Shown here: positions 1 through 5,929 of the stretch, piece by piece
How the letters are laid out: each line of letters begins with the position of its first letter
Numbering within the stretch: position 1 is the stretch's first letter
Source: JANYIP01 sp031394045
Lineage (GTDB): Bacteria; Actinomycetota; Actinomycetes; Prado026
Reading direction: 5' to 3'
NCBI GenBank assembly: GCA_031394045.1
Contig: JANMWN010000214.1
Span: forward strand, 1 to 8,199
Length of the DNA stretch: 8,199 nucleotides
Program-made: the position numbers and the translations under genes
Notes under the pieces: generated by a model
The model's input: only the letters and a program-made list of their open reading frames with translations
Told to the model about the DNA's origin: nothing
Database searches by the model: none

Positions 1-23
1 ACCCGACCGACAACCCGACGATC

Positions 24-32
24 TTGTCCACA
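24..32 (+). other. DnaA-box-like 9-mer (TTGTCCACA)
   Basis: The nine bases match exactly the DnaA box form preferred in high-GC actinobacteria. The site lies just beyond the stop codon of the leftmost LCP gene. Only one copy is visible, so it does not make an origin. It may be a chance match, a DnaA-titrating site, or the edge of something outside the window. Confidence 0.3.
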
Positions 33-56
33 GGCCCGGCGTACCGGTGCAGGACG

Positions 57-1679
57 CTAGCGGGTCTTGCAGACCTTGTCGGCGGCCGAGGTCGTCGTAA
101 CGCCACCCGGGTTGCTGCTGCTGGAACCTGCGGAGGAGGAAGTGGCCGTGACCGGCTGGGGGGCCTTGTAGCCGCTGCCGACGATGACCTGGAACACCTT
201 GCCCAGGCCCTTGACCTGCTGGACGGTCGCGTCGGGGTAGGCGGCCTGGAGCGTCTTGAGCGACTGGTCGTACCCGGGGTCGTACTTGATCACGGTCGTC
301 GTCACGCCGCTGACGGTGGCGTTCTGGGCCAGGCCGGCGCTGACGAAGCCCAGCTTGGTCAGGTCCGTGGTCGCCTTGGCGCCGAGGCCGGCGACGCCAG
401 CACCGTTGAACACCTGAACGGTGATCTTCGACGGGGCCACCGCGACTGGGGTCCCTGTCGGACCGGTCGTCGTGGTCCCTGTCGACACGGACTGACCACC
501 GATGGGCTGGTCGTCGTTGAGGGCCTTGAACAACGCCGTGGCCTTGCTCCGGCTCCACAGCACCGTCGACCCGAGCGCGGGGATCGGCCGGTAGTCGACG
601 TTGGACAGCGGCACGGTGGTGAAGACGACGTTGCTCGGCGCGAGACCGTGCGTACGGGTCGCCAGGTTGAGCAGGTCCTCGCGACTGAGGTTCTTGTCGA
701 GCGTCACCGACGAGAGCGTCGCGCTCAGGAAGTCGTTGAGCTTCAACGGGTTCAGCAGCACCTGCGTGCTCAGGGCCGACCGGAACATCGAGCCGAGGAA
801 GGCCTGCTGGCGCTTCATCCGGCCGAGGTCGGCGGTGGGGTCGACGTACCTGGCCCGTACGTAGGCCAGCGCCTTGGCGCCGTTGAGCTCGGTCGTGCCT
901 GCCGGGATGTCCAGTCCGCTCTTGGGATCCTTGAGCGCAGTCGTGGAGCAGACGCTGACACCGCCGAGCGCATCGACCATGTTGACGAAGCCGCCGAAGC
1001 CGATCTCGACGTAGTGGTCGATGTGCACGCCGGTGGCGAGCTCGACGGTCTGCACGGTGAGGGCCGCGCCGCCGAGCTCGTACGCGGCGTTCAGCTTGTT
1101 GTGCGCCGCCGCGTGCTGCTTGCCGGAGTCGTCCTTGTAGGCCGGGATCAGGACGTACGAGTCGCGGGGCAGCGAGATCAGCGTCGCCTTGTCGGTCTTG
1201 GCCGACAGGTGCAGCAAGATCATCGTGTCGGACCGCCGGCCGCCGGCGTTGGTCGACGTCGCCGCGCCCACGTGCAGCGCTGAGATCTGCGCCCTGGTCA
1301 GCCCGGCCCTGTTGTCCGACCCGACCAGCAGGTAGTTCTGCGCCGCGTCGATCCCGCCGCCCGAGGACCCGCCCGGCGTGATGACGTCGACGCGCCCCGC
1401 CTTGGACAGGTAGTTGTTCGCGAAGCTGGTGCCGACCAGGCTGAAGCCGACGATCAGCACGGCCAGCCCGCCGGTCAGGATGGTCAGCCAGTGCTGGCGT
1501 GACGTCGTCAGCAGCGACCCCGTCCCGCGCGCAGCCGGCGCCCCTGTCGCCGCTGGCTCGGCCGGAGCGACTGCGGCTGGCGCTGGTGACGCGACCTGGC
1601 GACCCCGCTTCCTTGTCCTAGTACTCGCCGGCCCGCGCGGATTCAGCTCCGGTGGGAGCGACGGCGGCGGTGTGCTCAT
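57..1679 (-). CDS. LCP (LytR-CpsA-Psr) family glycopolymer ligase with C-terminal LytR_C domain (LCP1)
   Basis: This is a 540-residue membrane-anchored protein of the family that moves lipid-linked glycopolymers onto peptidoglycan outside the membrane. Residues 1-63 are a Pro/Ala-rich, basic cytoplasmic part; one membrane helix spans about 64-86. The LCP core runs from about 114 to 390 and shows GSDNR (120-124), RSDT (149-152), PRDS (171-174), NKLNAAY (194-200), IDHY (220-223), YVRARY (273-278) and GRMKRQQ (286-292), so the expected Asp, Arg and Lys residues are present. A Gly/Thr/Pro linker (about 395-417) leads to a LytR_C domain (about 418-502) and a Ser/Thr-rich tail ending in CKTR. The ATG at 1679 is chosen because GGAGGA lies 8 nt upstream; the frame stays open to 1859, but that extension is Arg/Pro-rich and unlike a protein N-terminus. 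The gene diverges from the glycosyltransferase. Its only two cysteines are C244 and C537. The acceptor and glycan substrate are unknown. Confidence 0.93.
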   Translation of the reverse strand: MSTPPPSLPPELNPRGPASTRTRKRGRQVASPAPAAVAPAEPAATGAPAARGTGSLLTTSRQHWLTILTGGLAVLIVGFSLVGTSFANNYLSKAGRVDVITPGGSSGGGIDAAQNYLLVGSDNRAGLTRAQISALHVGAATSTNAGGRRSDTMILLHLSAKTDKATLISLPRDSYVLIPAYKDDSGKQHAAAHNKLNAAYELGGAALTVQTVELATGVHIDHYVEIGFGGFVNMVDALGGVSVCSTTALKDPKSGLDIPAGTTELNGAKALAYVRARYVDPTADLGRMKRQQAFLGSMFRSALSTQVLLNPLKLNDFLSATLSSVTLDKNLSREDLLNLATRTHGLAPSNVVFTTVPLSNVDYRPIPALGSTVLWSRSKATALFKALNDDQPIGGQSVSTGTTTTGPTGTPVAVAPSKITVQVFNGAGVAGLGAKATTDLTKLGFVSAGLAQNATVSGVTTTVIKYDPGYDQSLKTLQAAYPDATVQQVKGLGKVFQVIVGSGYKAPQPVTATSSSAGSSSSNPGGVTTTSAADKVCKTR

Positions 1680-1828
1680 GGGTGGGGTCCTCCGGGGGCC
1701 GGGCGGGTGCCGGCGAGACGGTCCTTCGAGCGTACGACGCGCGGACCCCCGCTCCTGGTTGCCCGAGCGCGCGAGTCCTCGTGTGTTGTCCGTCACCCGC
1801 GCGGGCGGCCGGTTACCGTTGGGGCCTG
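1680..1828. promoter_or_regulatory. Divergent intergenic region between LCP1 and glycosyltransferase
   Basis: These 149 bp must hold the starts of both divergent transcripts. Toward LCP1, TACGCT (1734-1729, minus) fits an actinobacterial -10 TANNNT, with no good -35 behind it. Toward the glycosyltransferase, TACCGT (1814-1819, plus) fits the same pattern and lies 9 nt before the ATG. A perfect 10-bp palindrome CCCGCGCGGG is at 1796-1805 and CGGTTACCG, symmetric about its centre, at 1810-1818. In DNA this GC-rich short palindromes arise often by chance, so these are candidates only. Confidence 0.4.
1688..1693 (-). promoter_or_regulatory. Shine-Dalgarno of LCP1
   Basis: On the minus strand this reads GGAGGA, 8 nt before the ATG at 1679. 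It decides the start of LCP1 against the longer open frame that reaches 1859. Confidence 0.8.
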
Positions 1829-2884
1829 ATGTCGACCGAACCTTCTCCGTCCTTCCCACTCTCCCCGCCGCGCCCGCCCTCGCAGCCTGTCAGCGTGGTG
1901 ATGCCCGTGCTCAACGAGGAGCGGCACCTGCGCGAGGCCGTCGCAGGCGTGCTCGCGCAGGACTACCCGGGCGAGCTCGAGCTGGTTCTAGCCCTCGGTC
2001 CCTCGCTCGACCGCACCGACGAGATCGCGGCCGAGCTGGAGCGCGAGCACCCGCAGGTCCGCTCGGTCCGCAACCCCCGCGGGACCACGCCGGCCGGCCT
2101 CAACGTGGCCGTGGCGGCGGCCAGCCACCCGATCGTCGTACGCGTCGACGGGCACGCTCTCTTCCCGTCCGACTACGTGCGTACCGCGGTCGAGGTCCTC
2201 GACGAGACCAAGGCCGACAACGTGGGCGGGATCATGGCGGCCGAGGGCGTGACCGTGTTCGAGCAGGCCGTGGCCTGCGCGATGACCAGCCCGCTGGGTG
2301 TCGGCAGCGCCCGTTTTCACACGGGGGGCGAGGCCGGGCCGGCCGACACGGTCTATCTCGGGGTCTTCCGGCGCGACGCGCTCGAACGCGTCGGCGGGTA
2401 CGACGAGAGCTTCGAACGGGCCCAGGACTGGGAGATGAACCTGCGGATCCGGCAGTCCGGCGGCACCGTGTGGTTCACCCCGCGGCTTCGGGTCTCCTAC
2501 CGTCCGCGCCCCGACCTCCGCCGGCTGTCCCGGCAGTACTTCGACTACGGGCGCTGGCGTCGGGTGGTCATGCGGCAGCACCCCGGGTCGGCGTCGGCGC
2601 GGTACCTCGCCCCGCCCGCGGCGCTGGTCGCGGTCGCCGCCGGTACCGCCTGCGGGCTCGTCGGGCTGGCCAGCGGCTCGGCCGTCCTGCGGGCCGGGTT
2701 CCTAGCCCCCGCGGGCTACCTTGTCGGCATCCTGGCTGGCAGCTTCGTGAGCGGTCGGGGGCTCCCACCGGGTGCGCTGGTCCGGCTCCCACTGGTCTTC
2801 GCCACCATGCACGGCAGCTGGGCTGTGGGCTTCCTCACCAGCCCGAAAGGGCTCGGCGCGGCACCGGATCGGTCGGCGGGCTGA
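1829..2884 (+). CDS. ExoA-like family 2 glycosyltransferase, membrane-bound
   Basis: This 351-residue protein is a GT-A fold inverting glycosyltransferase that would add a sugar from a nucleotide donor to a lipid-linked glycan on the cytoplasmic membrane face. Seen in the sequence: the nucleotide-binding start VVMPVLNEE (23-31); a metal-site VDGH (106-109) where many family 2 enzymes have DxD; AQDWEMN (198-204) holding the likely catalytic acidic residue; and a QYFDYGRWRR stretch (236-245) resembling the QxxRW-type acceptor region. Three hydrophobic segments (about 262-281, 288-306, 318-336) anchor the C-terminus. This combination resembles the ExoA subgroup known from succinoglycan synthesis; the sugar and linkage cannot be told. 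The ATG at 1829 is preferred because the GT domain starts soon after it and the upstream frame to 1652 lies inside the divergent gap and the LCP1 start. No strong ribosome site precedes it. An in-frame GTG further upstream remains possible. Confidence 0.88.
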   Translation: MSTEPSPSFPLSPPRPPSQPVSVVMPVLNEERHLREAVAGVLAQDYPGELELVLALGPSLDRTDEIAAELEREHPQVRSVRNPRGTTPAGLNVAVAAASHPIVVRVDGHALFPSDYVRTAVEVLDETKADNVGGIMAAEGVTVFEQAVACAMTSPLGVGSARFHTGGEAGPADTVYLGVFRRDALERVGGYDESFERAQDWEMNLRIRQSGGTVWFTPRLRVSYRPRPDLRRLSRQYFDYGRWRRVVMRQHPGSASARYLAPPAALVAVAAGTACGLVGLASGSAVLRAGFLAPAGYLVGILAGSFVSGRGLPPGALVRLPLVFATMHGSWAVGFLTSPKGLGAAPDRSAG

Positions 2885-2923
2885 CCCGGCTCGGTTACAC
2901 TTCGTTGTCCAGATCGAGGTGTC

Positions 2924-2951
2924 GTTCGGCGCTGCGGAACACGTTCGGCGC
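2924..2951. repeat. Interleaved inverted and direct repeats upstream of exporter permease
   Basis: GTTCGGCGCTGCGGAAC (2924-2940) is an imperfect palindrome, and its right arm is reused in GAACACGTTC (2937-2946). In addition CGTTCGGCGC occurs twice (2923-2932 and 2942-2951), 19 bp apart. The layout could be a tandem operator for a dimeric regulator binding on nearly the same helix face. The spacing does not match the mycobacterial LexA box. Function is inferred, not shown. Confidence 0.4.
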
Positions 2952-3018
2952 CCCTTGATCCTGGCTGGTGACACGCTCTGCGCCACGTCGGCGCGAGGCC
3001 TAGCCGGGCCTGCGAAAC

Positions 3019-3023
3019 AAGGA
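3019..3023 (+). promoter_or_regulatory. Shine-Dalgarno of exporter permease
   Basis: AAGGA lies 8 nt before the GTG at 3032. The in-frame ATG at 3023 overlaps the last base of this site and would have no ribosome site of its own, so the GTG is the better start. Confidence 0.7.
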
Positions 3024-3031
3024 TGGTCTGC

Positions 3032-3964
3032 GTGACAGTCACACCGGTGACACCGGACGCCGTCCCGGCCAAGCGGGTGCGGGTCTTCGAGGAGCGGGTG
3101 CACGTCTACGCCCCCCACCGCGCCAGCCTCCCCCCGCTCGGTCCGTACATCCGTGAGTTCTGGCGGCGCCGCCGGTTCGCCTACGAGCTGTCGCGCACGA
3201 CCCAGAAGGCGGACCACTTCAACACCACGCTGGGCGCGGCCTGGCTGGTGCTGAACCCGCTGCTGCTGGGGATGGTCTACTTCCTGCTCGTCTCGGTCCT
3301 GGGGTCGGGCGGCGGTGCCAGCCCCGCCGAGAAACCGAGCTGGGTGACCACGCTCGGCCGGATCCTGGTCGGCCTGTTCACCTGGTTCTACGCGGCCAAC
3401 GCGATGAGCCTGGGCGCCCAGTCGATCACCTCGGGTGGCCGGCTGATCCTCAACCAGGCCTTCCCTCGCGCGCTGCTCCCGCTCTCGTCGACCATCTCGG
3501 CCTTCCTCATGTTCATCCCGAGCCTGCCGGTCTACTTCGTCTTCTACGTCCTCGGCTCGCACTTCGACAACTCCAAGAACTCTTTGCCAGGCCTGTCTTG
3601 GGCGCTGCTCTGGGTGCCGGTCCTGCTGACAGTCCTCACCGTGCAGTGCTTCGGCCTGGCGATGCTGTTCGCGGTGATGAGCGTCTACTTCCGGGACACC
3701 AACAAGTTCCTCGGCTACCTGCTGCGGATCTGGCTCTACCTCACGCCAGTGCTCTACGGGCTGGAGAAGTTCGATCACCACAAGTGGGCGCTGTACCTCA
3801 ACCCGATGGCGCCGGTCATCGGGTCCATCACCCGGATCTGGGTCGAGGCGAAGCCGCCGTCCACCGACCTGCTGCTCGCGTCGCTCGGCTGGGCCTTGGG
3901 CCTGTTCGTGTTCGGCGCCTGGTTCTTCATCTCGAGGGAGCGCGACTTTGCCGTCCGAATCTGA
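3032..3964 (+). CDS. ABC-2 type polysaccharide export permease (Wzm/TagG-like)
   Basis: A 310-residue integral membrane protein, the transmembrane half of an exporter that flips a lipid-linked polysaccharide or teichoic-type polymer to the outer face. After a cytoplasmic, Arg-rich N-terminus (WRRRRFAYELSR, about 44-55), an amphipathic stretch leads into six hydrophobic segments near 71-91, 110-132, 147-174, 190-217, 228-245 and 280-300. Family marks are the LGAAWLVLNPLL region (68-79), YFRD (219-222) in the cytoplasmic loop, and LNPMAPVI (256-263) before the last helix. The length is usual for the family. It overlaps its ATPase gene by 17 bases, so the two are almost surely one transcript and translationally coupled. 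The GTG start is taken for its well-spaced AAGGA; an ATG three codons earlier is the alternative. The substrate cannot be named; mycobacterial galactan and Gram-positive teichoic-acid exporters are both relatives. Confidence 0.92.
   Translation: MTVTPVTPDAVPAKRVRVFEERVHVYAPHRASLPPLGPYIREFWRRRRFAYELSRTTQKADHFNTTLGAAWLVLNPLLLGMVYFLLVSVLGSGGGASPAEKPSWVTTLGRILVGLFTWFYAANAMSLGAQSITSGGRLILNQAFPRALLPLSSTISAFLMFIPSLPVYFVFYVLGSHFDNSKNSLPGLSWALLWVPVLLTVLTVQCFGLAMLFAVMSVYFRDTNKFLGYLLRIWLYLTPVLYGLEKFDHHKWALYLNPMAPVIGSITRIWVEAKPPSTDLLLASLGWALGLFVFGAWFFISRERDFAVRI
3934..3940 (+). promoter_or_regulatory. Shine-Dalgarno of exporter ATPase, inside permease gene
   Basis: GAGGGAG lies within the last permease codons, 7 nt before the TTG at 3948. 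It supports the rare TTG start; no other start codon lies close enough to keep the N-terminal beta strand of the ATPase. Confidence 0.65.
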
Positions 3965-4754
3965 CCAGCTGATCCCGGACGAGCTGGCCATCCGGCTCGA
4001 GCAGGTCTGGATCCGCTACCGCACCTCCTACGAGGCCAACCCGACGCTGCGTGGTGCCTTCATGCGCTTGGGTCGGCGTGAGGGCCGCAAGCGACAGGTC
4101 AAGGTCGTCGAGGCCGTACGCGACGTCACGATGGACGTGCCGCACGGCACCGTCCTCGGCATCCTCGGCGCCAACGGGGCCGGGAAGTCGACGCTGATGC
4201 GTGCCATGGCCGGCATCCTGCCGCCCACCGAGGGACGCATCATCGTCAACGGCCGGGTCAGCACGCTGCTCGCCCTCGGTGTCGGCTTCAACCCGATGCT
4301 CAGCGGCCGCGAGAACGTCATCCTCGGCGGGCTGGCCGCGGGCCTGTCCGTCGACCAGGTCGAGGCGAAGTTCGACGAGATCGCCGCCTTCGCGGACATC
4401 GGCGACTTCATCGACCTGCCGATGCGTACCTACTCCTCCGGCATGTACGGCCGGCTCGGGTTCTCGGTGTCGGTCAACATGGACCCCGACATCCTGCTCA
4501 TCGACGAGGCGCTGTCGACCGGCGACGCGGCGTTCAAGGAGAAGGCCAACGCCAAGATGCGCGAGCTCGTCTCCGAGGCTCGCACCATCGTGATCGTGAG
4601 CCATGCCCTCGCCCTGATGCAGGAGCTGTGCGACAGCGCGGCCTGGCTGCACAAGGGCGAGCTGATCCAGACCGGCGTACCCGGTGAAGTCGTCGAGGCG
4701 TACATGAAGTTCCTGAAGGTCGGCGAGAGCGCCATCACCCTCGAGGACGTCTGA
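3948..4754 (+). CDS. ABC transporter ATPase for polysaccharide export (Wzt/TagH-like)
   Basis: A 268-residue nucleotide-binding protein that powers the permease encoded just upstream. Visible motifs: Walker A GANGAGKST (74-82); the Q-loop region LGVGFNPMLSGRENV (110-124), which lacks the glutamine, as is common in this subfamily; signature YSSGMYGRL (162-170); Walker B DILLIDEAL (181-189) with catalytic E187; and the switch histidine H219. Residues 24-57 form the longer N-terminal insert seen in O-antigen and teichoic-acid export ATPases. The protein stops about 50 residues after the H-loop, so it has no C-terminal carbohydrate-recognition domain such as the one in some Wzt proteins; it probably does not read the glycan end. 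It starts with TTG, 17 bases inside the permease gene, behind a good ribosome site. It converges on LCP2, with 44 bp between the stop codons. Confidence 0.94.
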   Translation: MPSESDQLIPDELAIRLEQVWIRYRTSYEANPTLRGAFMRLGRREGRKRQVKVVEAVRDVTMDVPHGTVLGILGANGAGKSTLMRAMAGILPPTEGRIIVNGRVSTLLALGVGFNPMLSGRENVILGGLAAGLSVDQVEAKFDEIAAFADIGDFIDLPMRTYSSGMYGRLGFSVSVNMDPDILLIDEALSTGDAAFKEKANAKMRELVSEARTIVIVSHALALMQELCDSAAWLHKGELIQTGVPGEVVEAYMKFLKVGESAITLEDV

Positions 4755-4760
4755 CCGGGC

Positions 4761-4804
4761 GCTGTGCCCTCGGCGGCCCTCGGCGGCCCTAGCTTGCCCT
4801 AGCT
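4761..4804. repeat. Decamer-periodic repeat in the convergent gap
   Basis: GCCCT occurs at 4766, 4776, 4786 and 4796, exactly 10 bp apart. CGGCGGCCCT is repeated twice in tandem (4771-4790), and GCCCTAGCT occurs at 4786 and 4796. The last unit contains the TAG stop of LCP2 (4801-4799, minus). There is no convincing intrinsic terminator: only a 4-bp GGGC/GCCC stem (4757-4769) with no T run. The array may reflect replication slippage, or it may be a terminator-related or protein-binding element. Confidence 0.6.
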
Positions 4805-5929
4805 GCAGATCTTGTCCGAGGCCGCCCGCGCCTTGAACGTGGGTGCCGGCTTGCCGGACGCAGTCGCGGTGCCTGTCGGTGTCGCCGTGGGCGTTGCGGT
4901 AGGCCCAGTCGACCCGGCGGCGGTGTTGTCCGCCACCGCGGCCTCCACGTCGTGGGCCAGGTCGTTCCACAGCACCGTCGCCTTGCCCGAGAGCTGCAGC
5001 CGGTTGTGGTCGGGCGGGTAGAGCCGCCACGGGGCCGTGATGAAGCTGATGTGCGGCAGCCCGATGCTCTTCAGGCTGGTGGCCAGCGCCGCCAGCTGGG
5101 TCACGCTGCCGAGCCCGGGGTCGGTGCTGATGGACTTCGTCGAGGCGTCCAGGAACGGCAGCAGCTTGGTGGGGTCGAGCAGGACACCAAGGCTCGACAC
5201 CCGCTGGATCACCGACGACAGGAACGCCTGCTGGCGCAGGATCCGGTCGGGGTCGCTGCCCGACCCGATGTGCCGCAGGCGTACGTACTGGAGCGACTGG
5301 GTGCCGTTCAGGGTCTGGCAGCCGGCCGCGAAGTGGATGTGCCCGACGTTGTCGTCCACCTTGGTCGGGATGTCGACCTTGACGCCGCCGATGGCGTCGA
5401 CCATCGAGCGGAAGCCCGCGAAGTCCACGACGAGGAAGTGGTCGATCCGGATCCCCGTCATGTGCTCGACGGTCGTCTGGACGCAGGGTGCGCCGCCGAT
5501 GGCGTACGACTCGTTGAACTGGCGCAGGCCCGCGGCGCGAACCTTGCCGTTGTTTTCCACGCACGTGGGCATCTGCACCATGGTGTCGCGCGGGATGCTG
5601 ACCGCTGTGGCCCACTTCCGGTTGGCCGAGATGTGCAGGACGATCGTTGTGTCGGACAGCCCGGCCGACTGGCCGCCGACGAAGTCGTTGTTCCCGCTGC
5701 GGGTGTCCGAGCCGATGAGCAACAGGTTGAGCGCGTCGACCGAGGCGACCTTCTGCGGCCGCTCGACGCCGAGCCGGCCTTCGGTGGAGATGATGCTGAT
5801 GTTGCTGTCCAGGTGACGGTAGAACAGGTAGCCGGCGACGGATACCACGACGATGCTGGCCGAGACGAGTGCCGCGATGACAGCAAGGATCTTGCTGAGC
5901 CTGCTGCGGGGCCGCCGCTGCGCCGCCAT
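4799..5929 (-). CDS. LCP family protein without LytR_C domain, divergent active site (LCP2)
   Basis: A 376-residue membrane-anchored LCP protein. A short basic N-terminus and a membrane helix (about 13-36) precede the core (about 66-330): GSDTR (73-77), LSDTT (91-95), IPRDT (112-116), RQFNESY (136-142), IDHF (162-165), YVRLRH (215-220) and DRILRQQ (228-234). Compared with the other two paralogs, the Arg of RSD is Leu91 and the Lys of KxN is Gln137, while the C-terminal Arg pair and the RxxRQ motif remain. Instead of LytR_C there is a Thr/Pro/Ala-rich tail (about 338-365) ending in SDKICS. Cysteines are C123, C149, C204 and C375. The ATG shares one base with the LCP3 stop codon (TGATG) and has no visible ribosome site, so it probably depends on reinitiation after LCP3. 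An open frame continues upstream to 6409 but only as a shadow inside LCP3. It may be a ligase with altered substrate or an accessory partner of LCP3. Confidence 0.92.
   Translation of the reverse strand: MAAQRRPRSRLSKILAVIAALVSASIVVVSVAGYLFYRHLDSNISIISTEGRLGVERPQKVASVDALNLLLIGSDTRSGNNDFVGGQSAGLSDTTIVLHISANRKWATAVSIPRDTMVQMPTCVENNGKVRAAGLRQFNESYAIGGAPCVQTTVEHMTGIRIDHFLVVDFAGFRSMVDAIGGVKVDIPTKVDDNVGHIHFAAGCQTLNGTQSLQYVRLRHIGSGSDPDRILRQQAFLSSVIQRVSSLGVLLDPTKLLPFLDASTKSISTDPGLGSVTQLAALATSLKSIGLPHISFITAPWRLYPPDHNRLQLSGKATVLWNDLAHDVEAAVADNTAAGSTGPTATPTATPTGTATASGKPAPTFKARAASDKICS

Larger units (their letters stand above)
2885..3031 (+). promoter_or_regulatory. Leader between glycosyltransferase and exporter permease
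   Basis: This 147-bp gap is long for a simple operon, so the exporter genes may have their own promoter. TACACT (2896-2901) fits a -10 box, without a recognisable -35. Behind it come a pair of interleaved inverted repeats (2924-2946) and a hairpin AGGCC/GGCCT (2996-3000 with 3007-3011) just before the ribosome site. No coding frame with convincing composition was found here. Confidence 0.35.

Noticed and set aside
24..1283. 419-codon open frame on the plus strand opposite LCP1
   Set aside because: It is the complement of a convincing LCP gene, rich in Arg, Gly and Val with no domain I recognise. Such frames are expected opposite GC-rich genes.
1680..1859. Upstream extension of LCP1 by 60 codons
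   Set aside because: It would overlap the glycosyltransferase start, is Arg/Pro-rich, and the ATG at 1679 has an ideal GGAGGA.
2937..2946. LexA (SOS) box
   Set aside because: The actinobacterial SOS box has GAAC and GTTC four bases apart; here they are two apart, and no DNA-repair gene is near.
2702..3991. 429-codon minus-strand open frame opposite the permease
   Set aside because: It is charged, repetitive low-complexity protein antisense to a permease with six clear hydrophobic segments. It is a composition artefact.
4757..4769. Intrinsic terminator after the ATPase
   Set aside because: The stem is only four base pairs and no T run follows on either strand.
3927..5615. 562-codon minus-strand open frame covering the ATPase and part of LCP2
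   Set aside because: It spans the antisense of the ATPase and another frame of LCP2, both with clear family motifs. Its protein is Arg/Gly/His-rich and without recognisable structure.
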